Made by a program: the position numbers and the translations under genes. DNA of 64,000 nt from CAZMXS01 sp964570325 (GTDB taxonomy: Bacteria; Verrucomicrobiota; Kiritimatiellia; CAIQIC01; CAZMXS01), in NCBI GenBank assembly GCA_964570325.1, contig CAZMXS010000006.1:1-64000 (forward strand), written 5' to 3'. Of the stretch, positions 1-8,589 are shown piece after piece. Numbering within the stretch: position 1 is the first letter of the stretch; each line of letters begins with the position of its first letter. The notes beneath the pieces are model-generated. The model saw nothing but the letters and a program-made list of their open reading frames with translations, made no database searches and had not been told where the DNA came from.

Positions 1-467
1 GGTTCGGCGACCTTTTCCGGGTAAACCGCCACGGGCAGAGGACTGTCGAGACATGGCCGGCGGCGGGCCGGCGCCGCTGCGCCGGGCTCCCGGTCCGCCG
101 CCTTCGCGGTTGCGGCGGCCCGGGAGAGCGCCTCCATGTTCAAGGGTTTGCTTAAAACCGCCGCCAGGCCGAGTTCACACCGCGTGGCCGCGCTGATTTC
201 CTCGGTTTCGGCGGTCAGGTAAATCACGGGTTCACACCGGCCGGCCGCGCGCATCCGGCGCAGCAAATCCACCCCCAACCCATCTTCCAGGCGATGGTCC
301 AGCACAACCAAATCAAAGGCATTCGCCGTCCAAAGCGCTTCAGCCTGGGCGATGCTTTCCGCCTCGGTTACAAAACAACCGCCCGCCTCCAGGCACTTGC
401 GCGCCACCAGCCGGGCCAGCGGCTCGTCATCCGCCAGCAACACCTTTTTTACTCCCGTGCTCATCAT
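1..467 (-). CDS. Response regulator receiver protein (C-terminus cut by the window)
   Basis: This frame stays open from the ATG at 467 to the window edge, so the C-terminus is missing. The N-terminus reads MMSTGVKKVLLADDEP, which has the acidic pair that binds Mg2+ in CheY-like receiver domains. The phospho-acceptor Asp lies in VVLDHRLEDG, the conserved Thr in VIYLTAE, and the conserved Lys-Pro in VLSKPLN, so one complete receiver domain is visible. After about residue 125 the sequence is Ala/Pro/Arg-rich and shows no output domain before the edge. The protein should accept phosphate from a histidine kinase; no kinase is in view. The receiver assignment is secure, the output unknown. Confidence 0.85.
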   Translation of the reverse strand, partial: MMSTGVKKVLLADDEPLARLVARKCLEAGGCFVTEAESIAQAEALWTANAFDLVVLDHRLEDGLGVDLLRRMRAAGRCEPVIYLTAETEEISAATRCELGLAAVLSKPLNMEALSRAAATAKAADREPGAAAPARRRPCLDSPLPVAVYPEKVAE

Positions 468-535
468 GTGTCCGCGCACTCCACTGCGGCCGCCTTGTTC
501 CTGACTTTTCGGTTGGCGTCCATGCCGTCCCCACG

Positions 536-1273
536 CTAAAATTCATACCGCCCGCTCGGCGGGAAACGCGGAATGATCAACACGTCGCCGGCCTCCAAAT
601 GGTCGAGATCCGCGACATGCCCGCGATTGGCCTGGCGAATCCACTGCGCCCGATTGGCGTCCCCGTAGACCGTCGGCAGGGCGGCGATGGATCCGAGTGT
701 GTCGCCGTCCTTGACCTCGTAATATTCGTAGTTGCCCAGCCAGAACTGCTCGAGCGTTTCCTGGCATTGTTTCTGGGCGGCTTCGAGATCCTGCTTCACC
801 TGTTCGAACTGGCCCAATTGCTCTTTCAACCCGTCAATACTCTTCTGCAATTCCGCGCAGACCTGTTTCTGCGCCTCCAGATCGCGAGTAAGCTGGGCAA
901 TCGTCAGGTCGCGTTTCTCCAACGTGGATTGCAGGGTCTCGTAGCCAAGCGCCTTCCGCTCCAGTTCTTCGAGCCGGCTGGGATTGCTCCGCACCTTAAG
1001 ATCCTTCAGCCGGTTGTTGGTATCTTCCAGATTGCCCTGCAGCGTCTGAATCTTTTGCGTCAACATTTGGTTCTGACGCGCTACCTGGTCACGCTCGATC
1101 GCCCGTTTCTCCAGCTCGCCCAGCCGCGGCGGGGAAGGCCGCCAGATGTTGGTCGCGGAATTGTCCTGCCCGTCGGTCCAAGCGGGAATCGCCGCCAGAA
1201 TCACCGCCAGAACACCAGTCCAGAATGAGGGTGTGATGCGCATACGCCGGGATTTAAGCATGGGGTATGCCAT
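536..1273 (-). CDS. Secreted coiled-coil protein with C-terminal LysM domain
   Basis: A 245-residue protein with an N-terminal hydrophobic segment (about residues 14-34) that fits a signal peptide or anchor. A long Glu/Gln/Leu-rich coiled coil (about 50-180) follows, then a C-terminal LysM-like domain (about 185-235) with the typical VKDGDTLGSIA start and an ...AGDVLIIP ending. LysM domains bind peptidoglycan-type glycans, so a periplasmic wall-associated role is likely. The start at 1273 is supported by a Shine-Dalgarno AAAGGAG six bases upstream. The exact function is unknown. Confidence 0.75.
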   Translation of the reverse strand: MAYPMLKSRRMRITPSFWTGVLAVILAAIPAWTDGQDNSATNIWRPSPPRLGELEKRAIERDQVARQNQMLTQKIQTLQGNLEDTNNRLKDLKVRSNPSRLEELERKALGYETLQSTLEKRDLTIAQLTRDLEAQKQVCAELQKSIDGLKEQLGQFEQVKQDLEAAQKQCQETLEQFWLGNYEYYEVKDGDTLGSIAALPTVYGDANRAQWIRQANRGHVADLDHLEAGDVLIIPRFPPSGRYEF

Positions 1274-1372
1274 ACCGAACTCCTTTCTAACTATCTTTTT
1301 ATCAACAGGTTAAAACATACCCCACAGACCGGTTTCTGTTGAGGATCGCGACAGGAGCGCCGGCGCCGGACA

Positions 1373-1415
1373 GGCGCTTGGATTATCCGGCCAAGCGCCC
1401 AAGACTCTTGGGCGC
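1373..1415. other. Two overlapping, mutually exclusive hairpins
   Basis: Two perfect 9-bp inverted repeats share bases. One pairs 1373-1381 with 1391-1399 (GGCGCTTGG / CCAAGCGCC). The other pairs 1395-1403 with 1407-1415 (GCGCCCAAG / CTTGGGCGC) with a 3-base loop. They cannot form together. They lie between the MFS gene and the LysM gene, both on the minus strand. No U-run follows, so a classical terminator is not shown; an attenuator or repeat-derived structure is possible. Confidence 0.45.
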
Positions 1416-1474
1416 CACGTTCAGCAACGGGTAAGATGATATAGCGCACCGCTCCGACCAGGCGGCGGCGCGCA

Positions 1475-2722
1475 TCAGCCCGGATTGCGCAACGTGGCCG
1501 CGCCGATGGCGCCGGCCAACGCGACGGCCGCCGCGAGCAGGAAGGCCGGCGTGAAGGATTGTAGGGCATCCGCCATCGCGCCGGCCACGCTGGGGCCGGC
1601 CGCCTGGCCCAGCCCCATGAAGAGCGTAACGAAACCGAGACCCGCCGGCGCCAGCCGCGGACCGAGCCGGTCGCCGCAGGCGGCCGCCATGATCGCCGGG
1701 ATGCTCCAGGCCGTCAGGCCGTACAGCACGGCGGAGACGGTGTAGCCCGCCGGCGAGCGCGTCAAGGCAAACAGGCCAAATGCCGCGGCGTGCAGTAAAA
1801 ACACGAGGATCAACGCGGCCTTGCGCCCGATGACATCCGAGAGCGCGCCCCAGATCAATCCACACAACAAGCTCAACCAGCCCATGACCATGAACAGCCG
1901 GCCCGCCGCCGCCGCGGTGTACCCGCCCTGCACGATCAGGCCCTTCACAAAAAACGTCATATATATGATGTAAGAGAAGCCGAACGCCGCGTAAACCAAG
2001 CCAAGCTGCCAGACGGCGCCCGCGCGGTACACGCGGGACCAGTGCAAGCCGGCCTGGGAATCAGGCACAGCGGGCGGCTCCTCATCCACGGCACCGAGCG
2101 GGCGCAGTCCCAACGCGGCGGGCGTGTTCCGCAACAGCGCCGCGCTGCCACCCGCCAGCAGCAGCGTAATGCCGGCGAAAACGAACCAGCAGACCCGCCA
2201 CCCGGCCGGCCCGTACCGCTGCAGCAGCGCGGGCACCAACGGCCCCAGCAACATCAACGCCAGCGACGAACCCGCGACCGCCACACCCGCCGCCAGCCCG
2301 CGCCGCCGCCGCGCAAACCAGACGGCCATCAGGGCCATGACCGGGATATTGCTCGCGCCGCTGCCGGCGCCGGCCAACGCCCGATAGACAGCCGTGTCCG
2401 TAAACCCGTGCGCCTGACCGGTGAGGAACATGCTGACGGCCACCAGCGTCAACGCCGCGGCCGTCACGGCGCGCGGGCCAAAACGCGCCGAAAGCGCGCC
2501 GCCGATCACCGAAAGCAGGAGGTAGCCGGCCAGGTTCGCCGTGGCCAAAGCGCCGGCCTGTGTGTTGTCGAGGCCCAGGCCGGTCTGCATCGCGGGCAGC
2601 ACCATGGTGTAGCCGAAACGCGCCAGACCGATGGCCCCGAAAACGGCCAGCGTGCCCATCGCCAGCACTACCCAGCCATAGTGAGCGCGCCTAAAAAAAT
2701 GATGCCGTTGTTCCGATTGCAT
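1475..2722 (-). CDS. MFS transporter, 12-TM type
   Basis: About 415 residues of alternating hydrophobic segments in the pattern of the major facilitator superfamily. The first helices carry the Gly/Ala-rich ARFGYTMVLPAMQ region. A basic loop WFARRRRGLAAG lies between helices 4 and 5, and there is a long central loop near residue 205. The arrangement resembles uncharacterised or carboxylate-type MFS carriers; the substrate cannot be read from sequence. An in-frame TTG at 2746 exists, but the ATG at 2722, preceded by GGGA, is the better start. It is transcribed away from the PIMT gene. Confidence 0.75.
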   Translation of the reverse strand: MQSEQRHHFFRRAHYGWVVLAMGTLAVFGAIGLARFGYTMVLPAMQTGLGLDNTQAGALATANLAGYLLLSVIGGALSARFGPRAVTAAALTLVAVSMFLTGQAHGFTDTAVYRALAGAGSGASNIPVMALMAVWFARRRRGLAAGVAVAGSSLALMLLGPLVPALLQRYGPAGWRVCWFVFAGITLLLAGGSAALLRNTPAALGLRPLGAVDEEPPAVPDSQAGLHWSRVYRAGAVWQLGLVYAAFGFSYIIYMTFFVKGLIVQGGYTAAAAGRLFMVMGWLSLLCGLIWGALSDVIGRKAALILVFLLHAAAFGLFALTRSPAGYTVSAVLYGLTAWSIPAIMAAACGDRLGPRLAPAGLGFVTLFMGLGQAAGPSVAGAMADALQSFTPAFLLAAAVALAGAIGAATLRNPG

Positions 2723-2948
2723 TCGCGATCCCGTCGCGGCAAGCAATGCCCGGCATCGAATCCGGAAATACTCCGGCGGTCAAAACAAATCGGCGTTTGA
2801 TCTCGTTGCATCCGTTTCGCATCACGCGCCGGTCTCCGTTTGCCGAACGGCTCCGCGGGTGCGCATCGTCCCATCATTGGCGTCTGTATATTTGCAGGAT
2901 GCGGCAACCCTTCTCCCAGTGAACCGCGCGCATGACGCGGACAGGGTA

Positions 2949-2977
2949 TTGCCGCTTCCTTGCGCGCCGGGTATATT
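2949..2977 (+). promoter_or_regulatory. Sigma70-like promoter, possibly leaderless
   Basis: TTGCCG (2949-2954) and TATATT (2972-2977) are separated by exactly 17 bases. The predicted start of transcription falls at about 2984, the A of the best ATG of the PIMT gene, so the mRNA may have no 5' leader. Confidence 0.55.
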
Positions 2978-2983
2978 ATGCAT

Positions 2984-3706
2984 ATGCGGAGGTGGAGCAG
3001 CGGACTGCTGACGGTCGCCGGGCTCGTCGCGCTGGCCGGAACGGCCTGCGGACGGAAAGCCCCGCCAACGGACGCCGCGAATTGGGAGGCGGCGCGCGAT
3101 GCCATGATCCAGACCATCCGTAATTATGGCGTGACCAATGAACGGGTCATTCGGGCGATGGCCAAGGTGCGGCGCCACGCCTTCATTCCAGCAGCCTATC
3201 GCCGCCTGCGCGACCCCTACGGCGACCATCCTTGTTCGATTGGCTACGGCCAAACCATTTCCCAGCCTTTCATTGTCGCGCACATGACCGCCTGCATTGA
3301 CCCGCAGCCCGGCGAAAAAGTACTCGAGATCGGCACCGGTTCCGGCTACCAGGCCGCCATTCTGGCCGAACTGGGCGCGGAGGTGTACTCGATTGAAATC
3401 ATCCCCGAACTGGCCGAGCACGCGCGGCAGGCGCTGGCCGCGGAGGGCTATCCCGCCGTCCGCGTGCTGACCGGCGATGGCTACCGCGGCTGGCCCGAAC
3501 ACGCCCCGTTCGACGCAGTCATCATCACCTGCGCGCCGGAGGAGATTCCCGGCGAACTGGTCGCGCAACTCCGCGAGGGCGGACGAGCTATCCTGCCGCT
3601 GGGCGCAACCGCCCAACGGCTCATCATCCTGCGCAAGCAGGGCGGACGGGTAATCGAGGAGGCCAACCTGCCCGTCGTCTTCGTGCCGATGGTCCACGGC
3701 CGCTGA
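2984..3706 (+). CDS. pcm: Protein-L-isoaspartate O-methyltransferase, lipoprotein form
   Basis: About 240 residues. The family repairs isoaspartyl residues in proteins by S-adenosylmethionine-dependent methylation. Visible PIMT motifs are YGQTISQP (about 88-95) and the SAM-binding LEIGTGSGYQAA (about 114-125), followed by the acidic SIEIIPEL. Unlike the cytosolic enzyme, this protein begins with a signal sequence, RRWSSGLLTVAGLVALAG, ending at Cys22, which fits a lipoprotein signal although the -3 residue is Gly. It would therefore act outside the cytoplasm. The upstream ATG at 2978 sits directly behind the -10 box, so 2984 is preferred. Confidence 0.85.
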   Translation: MRRWSSGLLTVAGLVALAGTACGRKAPPTDAANWEAARDAMIQTIRNYGVTNERVIRAMAKVRRHAFIPAAYRRLRDPYGDHPCSIGYGQTISQPFIVAHMTACIDPQPGEKVLEIGTGSGYQAAILAELGAEVYSIEIIPELAEHARQALAAEGYPAVRVLTGDGYRGWPEHAPFDAVIITCAPEEIPGELVAQLREGGRAILPLGATAQRLIILRKQGGRVIEEANLPVVFVPMVHGR

Positions 3707-3729
3707 CGCGGACGGTTAAAATGCGGAAC

Positions 3730-3749
3730 CCGCGCGCATGAGCGCGCGG
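3730..3749 (+). terminator. GC-rich hairpin after the PIMT gene
   Basis: A perfect 8-bp stem CCGCGCGC / GCGCGCGG with a 4-base ATGA loop, 24 bases after the stop codon of the PIMT gene. No T-run follows, so it may stall transcription or protect the 3' end rather than act as a classic intrinsic terminator. Confidence 0.4.
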
Positions 3750-3826
3750 CTCACCCGTGGCGTCCGGTGCCGACTGGGCGCAAGCGCGAGCCAAGCCGCC
3801 GCGCCACTCCACCACACAGCCGGCAC

Positions 3827-3855
3827 TTGTCCATGCGCCGCCTGCCTGCTATGGT
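3827..3855 (+). promoter_or_regulatory. Sigma70-like promoter for the glycosyltransferase operon
   Basis: TTGTCC (3827-3832) and TATGGT (3850-3855) with a 17-base spacer, 24 bases upstream of the ATG at 3880. It would drive the two ArnT-like genes and perhaps the acyltransferase that follows. Confidence 0.45.
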
Positions 3856-3879
3856 CGCACGAAATAAACGGACAACGGC

Positions 3880-5622
3880 ATGATTGACCGACCGCAAAAC
3901 ACCAACCGGCGCGAGCTGTTCGCGCTACTGGCGCTGCTGGCGCTGGCTTTCGGCACGATGCTTTTCTATCGCGGTTTTTTCGACCCTGACGAGGGCCGCT
4001 ATTCCGAAATCCCGCGCGAAATGGTTGCGCGCGGCGACTGGCGCCAAATGCGGATGCTGGACTACCTCTATTACGAAAAGCCCCCTCTTTCCTATTGGCT
4101 GGTCGCGCCTTTTATCCGTATCTTTGGCGCGCACGACTGGGCGGCCCGAATGGCGCTGCTGCCGAATCTGTTGAGCATTTTCGCCGTAGTTTGGCTGCTC
4201 GTCCGCCGCGCCTGGCCGGGACCGCCCGGAACATTGGCGTCGCTGGCGGTGGCCACATTGGCCGGCATCTTCGCCGGCACCACCATCCTGCTAACAGACG
4301 CGTTCCTGCTCTTCTGGTTCACCGCCACCTGCGCCGCGTTATATATGGCCTTTCAACCCGGCGCGCCCCAGGCGCAACGACGCGACGGCCTGCTGCTGGC
4401 CGCGGTCACGGCGGCGCTGGGGCTCCTGACCAAAGGCGCGCAGAGCGTCGTCCTGCCCGGCGGAATCATCTTTTTTTGGCTGCTCTGGGAACGCCGCTTG
4501 AAGGAACTTTTCACCGTCCACCTGCTCACCGCCGCCGCGTTATTCCTGCTGATCGTCGCGCCAACACTGTGGTGGATTGAGCGCCACAATCCGGGATTCT
4601 TCCGGCAGTTCATGATTGACGAACACCTCGGCCGCTTCACCGGCCGGCGCGAAATGCAGGTTCATCCCGAGCCCTGCTGGTTTTACCTGACCGTGCTGCC
4701 GGCATTGTTGCTGCCATGGACCCTGTTTTTATTCCGTGCCGGCCGACACATCTGGCGGCAGCGCGTATTCAAGCGGGATTCTCTCTCTCGCTACCTCTGG
4801 GTCTGGGCGCTCGTGGTGATCATTTTCTTCTCCGCCGGCAAAGGCAAGCTGATGTCCTATGTCATGCCCGCGCTCGTGCCCTTGGGCCTGCTGCTCGGGC
4901 GTTGGGGTCTGGCAGAGCCGGACGACGGCACGCGCGCCGACCGCGTGCTCTGGCGAATCGGCGTTGTCGGGCCGTTCCTGCTGGCCCCGGCGCTGGCCGG
5001 GCTCTGGCTGATCGCCTATTTTCAATGGCTGCCGGATGATGTGTACCGGATCAGCGGCATCAGCCTGATCGCCTTCCTGCCGCTGGCGTGCGGACTGTGG
5101 GCGCTGCTGCGCGCGCCCGGCTGGCGCGCGCCCGGCCCGCTGTTCCTCTACTCCGGGTCGTTCCTGCTGACGGTGGCGCTGCTGCTTTCCCCGCTCTCCG
5201 GCCGGGATTTCAACGTGCTGATCCACATCAATTCTGCGGACGTGTACAAGCGGCTGAACGCGTTGCTGAAACCAGAGGACAATCTGGTCGTGTTCTGGGA
5301 TTACCGACCGGCGCTGCCATTCTACACCCGACGCCTTTATTATCCGTTTATGGTCAAGAACGAATTGATGTACGGCATGCGGCTGGAACCCGATCGGCCG
5401 GCCGACCTGCAGACGGCGGAAGAACTCCGCCAACTGGCGAAAAGCCGGCCCGGCCGCTGGTTCGGACTGATCGAGCCGGGCGACGATTACCAGGAAAAGT
5501 TCCTGCCGCTGGGCATCCCGCACCGCCGCGCACCCGTGCCGGCGGACCCGGACACGGTTGTCTATGAACTGGATTTGAAATCCGGCAACAATGAGGCAGC
5601 CGCCCGTGGTCCCCGATCCTGA
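3880..5622 (+). CDS. ArnT/PMT-like membrane glycosyltransferase (first of five)
   Basis: A 580-residue polytopic membrane protein of the GT-C fold (ArnT/PMT, GT83/GT39-like). These enzymes move a sugar from a polyprenyl-phosphate donor to lipid A or protein on the periplasmic face. The first periplasmic loop carries the family's acidic signature FFDPDEGRYSEIPREM (about 33-48), and YYEKPPLSYWL follows near residue 68. About 11-12 hydrophobic helices run to residue 450, then a soluble C-terminal domain. The next gene starts inside its last 32 bases, so the two are translationally coupled. Sugar and acceptor are unknown. Confidence 0.82.
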   Translation: MIDRPQNTNRRELFALLALLALAFGTMLFYRGFFDPDEGRYSEIPREMVARGDWRQMRMLDYLYYEKPPLSYWLVAPFIRIFGAHDWAARMALLPNLLSIFAVVWLLVRRAWPGPPGTLASLAVATLAGIFAGTTILLTDAFLLFWFTATCAALYMAFQPGAPQAQRRDGLLLAAVTAALGLLTKGAQSVVLPGGIIFFWLLWERRLKELFTVHLLTAAALFLLIVAPTLWWIERHNPGFFRQFMIDEHLGRFTGRREMQVHPEPCWFYLTVLPALLLPWTLFLFRAGRHIWRQRVFKRDSLSRYLWVWALVVIIFFSAGKGKLMSYVMPALVPLGLLLGRWGLAEPDDGTRADRVLWRIGVVGPFLLAPALAGLWLIAYFQWLPDDVYRISGISLIAFLPLACGLWALLRAPGWRAPGPLFLYSGSFLLTVALLLSPLSGRDFNVLIHINSADVYKRLNALLKPEDNLVVFWDYRPALPFYTRRLYYPFMVKNELMYGMRLEPDRPADLQTAEELRQLAKSRPGRWFGLIEPGDDYQEKFLPLGIPHRRAPVPADPDTVVYELDLKSGNNEAAARGPRS

Positions 5623-7312
5623 CACACCCCTCACCCGCCGCGAGCGCATGGCCGCCCTGCTCCTGCTGGCCGCGTTCTGCCTGACCGGCCTGTTCGATCA
5701 CTCGTTGTGGTCAGCCAACGACACGCGCGAAGGCGCGATGATCCGCGAGATGGTCCGAACCGGCCACTGGGTTACGCCGATCCTGAACGGGCAGGCGTAC
5801 CTGGAGAAACCGCCGCTGCTCCACTGGACCGGCGCGATGCTGTGCCGCCTGGCCGGTACGGTCAACGAGGGCCTCGTCCGTCTGCCGGCGGCGCTGTTTG
5901 GGTTCGGATCGCTGCTGATCATTTATCAGTGGGGCCGGCGCCTCGGCCGCGAGCGGGGCGGACTCGCGGCGGCCTACCTTTGCGCGACCTCGATTCTTTT
6001 CCTCGAATACAGCCGCATCGTACTGACGGATGCGGCGCTAACCTTCATGGTCATGTGGAGCTGGCATCTGTTCTGGAACGCATACACCGCCAAAACGCGG
6101 ATACCGCTCCGATATGGGTTGTTTATTCTGGTCTCCGCGCTTTCCTTCTATGCCAAGGGCCTGTTGGGGCCAGGCTTCGTCTGGGTGGCCGTCGGCCTGT
6201 TCCTCCTCTATCAGCGGAAATGGAAGCTGGCGTTCATGCTGCCCGCCCTTTTCCTGCCGGTGCTGGCATGCGTCGTAGCGCCCTGGGCCTGGGCCTTGTG
6301 GCGAACGGGCGGGCGCGAGTTTCTGGTGACCGCCTTTTGGGCCAACCAGTTTGGGCGGTTCCTGACCTTCAGCGATGCGAGCCTGCCGCCCGACCCGTAT
6401 TTCGTGCACAAGGAACCGATCTATTTTTATTTGCTTCATCTGCCGGTGCGCCTGTTGCCCTGGACCCTGCTGGCCGCCGCCGCGCTCGCGCGCTGGTTCC
6501 AGCGCCGCTCTGCCTTCCGCGAACCGCTGACGGTCTTCATGCGCTTGGCGCTCGTCGCGATGCTGCTTGTCCTGCATGTCTCCGCGGCCAAGGCCGCCTG
6601 CTATCTGATGCCAACGCTGCCGATCATTTTTCTGATGACCGGCTGCTGGCTGGAGCACGGAACGGCGCATGGACTGCGCCGAGCCGAGCGCTGGCTGATC
6701 AAAGTGTCGTTCGGGATTGTGGCCTTCCTTGCGCTGGCGCTGCCCGCCGGCTATGCGGCGGCATACCTCGCCCACGTCCGGCAAGTCTGGGCTCCGGCCG
6801 GGTGCACGGCCACCGCGGCGCTGATTTTCGCTTTGCTGGCGCTGGGCCTGGGATTGCGCGCGTTGGTGAAATTCTGGCCGGAATTCCGCGCGGAACTGAA
6901 CCTGCCGGCGCTGAACCGCGCACTGATGGTTCTGGTGGCGGTGTTCATCCTGGATGCCGCGGCGGTGCTGCCGGCCCTTGATTACCAGCGCGACTATCGG
7001 CCGTTCGCGGCGCTGGTCCGTCAGGCGCGCGCCGCCGGCCGGCGGGTCGCCGCCGCGGGGCTGAAGGAACGCGAGGCCGCCGCCTTCGCCTTTTATGCCG
7101 ACACCCGGCTGGATGTCATCGAGCTCGACGGGCGCGTGCGGACATACCTGCTGGCCCCGGACCAACCGGCCGCGGTGGTGGTGCAGCGCAAACAACTGGC
7201 GGCCGTCTCCAACCTCCTGGAGGGGGTCGCTTTCACCTGCCAGGAAAGCGCGCACGGCGGTTACAAGTCCCGCCAATTCGCGCTGATCATGCCGACCGGA
7301 TCGAATCCGTAG
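5591..7312 (+). CDS. ArnT/PMT-like membrane glycosyltransferase (second of five)
   Basis: 573 residues, same GT-C architecture as its upstream neighbour. The acidic loop motif is here ANDTREGAMIREM (about 42-54), followed by AYLEKPPLLHW. Multiple hydrophobic helices and a soluble tail of about 110 residues follow. The start ATG lies 32 bases inside the preceding gene in another frame. It probably modifies lipid A, another glycolipid or an exported protein; an acyltransferase gene follows about 60 bases later, consistent with envelope lipid work. Confidence 0.8.
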   Translation: MRQPPVVPDPDTPLTRRERMAALLLLAAFCLTGLFDHSLWSANDTREGAMIREMVRTGHWVTPILNGQAYLEKPPLLHWTGAMLCRLAGTVNEGLVRLPAALFGFGSLLIIYQWGRRLGRERGGLAAAYLCATSILFLEYSRIVLTDAALTFMVMWSWHLFWNAYTAKTRIPLRYGLFILVSALSFYAKGLLGPGFVWVAVGLFLLYQRKWKLAFMLPALFLPVLACVVAPWAWALWRTGGREFLVTAFWANQFGRFLTFSDASLPPDPYFVHKEPIYFYLLHLPVRLLPWTLLAAAALARWFQRRSAFREPLTVFMRLALVAMLLVLHVSAAKAACYLMPTLPIIFLMTGCWLEHGTAHGLRRAERWLIKVSFGIVAFLALALPAGYAAAYLAHVRQVWAPAGCTATAALIFALLALGLGLRALVKFWPEFRAELNLPALNRALMVLVAVFILDAAAVLPALDYQRDYRPFAALVRQARAAGRRVAAAGLKEREAAAFAFYADTRLDVIELDGRVRTYLLAPDQPAAVVVQRKQLAAVSNLLEGVAFTCQESAHGGYKSRQFALIMPTGSNP

Positions 7313-7371
7313 GAACACCCCGGCCGCTGGTCGGGAAGGACCACCCTGCGCACCCCTCAATCCCGGTTTGC

Positions 7372-8373
7372 ATGGCCTTTGATCTCTATGGCAAGATGGC
7401 CGGCATGGGAAAGAGCCGCGCCATCCAAGGCATCCAGCTCGCGCTGTTTCGGTTCGCGCTCTGGTTTGTGCCGCGCCTGCCGCGGCGGGCGATCCTCATC
7501 CTGGCGCGCCTCCTCGGGACTGCGGCCTACCACGGTTCCGGCAAATTGCGCCGAATCGGCCGCGCCAACCTGGATCTGGCCTTCGGGCGGACCCTGGAGG
7601 GCGCCGCGCGCGAACGGATTCTGAAGCAATCGTTTCGGACCTTCGCGCTGGTTATGCTGGATCAACTCTGGTTCCACTGGCACACCGCCCAGCGGATCGA
7701 AAAATATGTGCGCTTCGAGCCGATCATCGCCGCCATTGCTTTCATCAAAAAAGCCCAGATCTGCGTAACCGCGCACTTGGGCAACTGGGAAGTGCTCGGC
7801 CTGGCGATGGCGGCCAAGGGGTATCCGCTGGCCAGCGTCGCGATGCCGATCACCCATCCGGAGATTGATGTCCTGTACAACCGCCTGCGCGAGCAAAACG
7901 GCCAGAAGGTCATTCCACGCCAGGGCGCCATCAAGGCCCTGCTCCGAGTGCTTGCCGAGGAGGGCAAACTCGGGCTCCTGCTCGATCAGAACACGCCGCC
8001 GGCCGAGGGCGGCATCTTCGTGGACTTCTTCGGCGTCCCGGCGCCCTCCTCACCGGCCGGCGCGTCGCTCGCCCTGCGCACTGGCGCCGAGATCGGATTC
8101 GGCTTTTGCCTGCCGCAACCGGACGGCACATACTACGTGGAAACCGCGCGAATTATCCGGCCATCGCTCCGCACCGGCGAGGACATCAAGTCCGCCACGC
8201 AGCGCCTGACGCGCGAAATCCTGGAAGTGATCGAAGAGGCAATCCGCAAAAACCCCGGCCACTGGCTCTGGACCTATAAACGCTGGAAGTTCCTGCCACC
8301 CGGCCGCGGCCGCGCCGGCTACCCGTTCTATGCCCGCGAGATGAAGCCGGATGAGCAGGGAAAAGGCAGATGA
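7372..8373 (+). CDS. LpxL/HtrB-family lipid A acyltransferase (first copy)
   Basis: 333 residues. The family adds a secondary acyl chain to lipid A precursors at the inner membrane. The catalytic HX4(D/E) motif is HLGNWE (His135-Glu140). The downstream family motifs FVDFFGVPAPSS and the C-terminal NPGHWLWTYKRWK block are present. An internal ATG at 7405 (MGKSRAIQG) is an equally plausible start. The gene follows two ArnT-like genes on the same strand. A second, diverged copy lies at 57547-58440. Confidence 0.85.
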   Translation: MAFDLYGKMAGMGKSRAIQGIQLALFRFALWFVPRLPRRAILILARLLGTAAYHGSGKLRRIGRANLDLAFGRTLEGAARERILKQSFRTFALVMLDQLWFHWHTAQRIEKYVRFEPIIAAIAFIKKAQICVTAHLGNWEVLGLAMAAKGYPLASVAMPITHPEIDVLYNRLREQNGQKVIPRQGAIKALLRVLAEEGKLGLLLDQNTPPAEGGIFVDFFGVPAPSSPAGASLALRTGAEIGFGFCLPQPDGTYYVETARIIRPSLRTGEDIKSATQRLTREILEVIEEAIRKNPGHWLWTYKRWKFLPPGRGRAGYPFYAREMKPDEQGKGR

Positions 8374-8589
8374 ACGGGGGCGCCCGCCGCGCCAATCCGG
8401 GAAAAGAAGCGGAAGGCGCAACGCGCATCCATTCGAGCGGAGAATCATCCGGTCCCGACCGTGGCCACCGTATGACTTGCCACCAGCGCCCCACCATTCG
8501 ATCTCGCTCGCCGCGATCGCCCCCCCTATTCGCATGACAGCCCGGCGGGCGTGTGATAGTTTCCTTCCGCCAATGGAAAGGCTCGGATC

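Noticed and set aside
8374..8589. Small plus-strand ORF between the acyltransferase and hisI
   Set aside because: Arg/Pro-rich chance composition, no start signal and no family resemblance.
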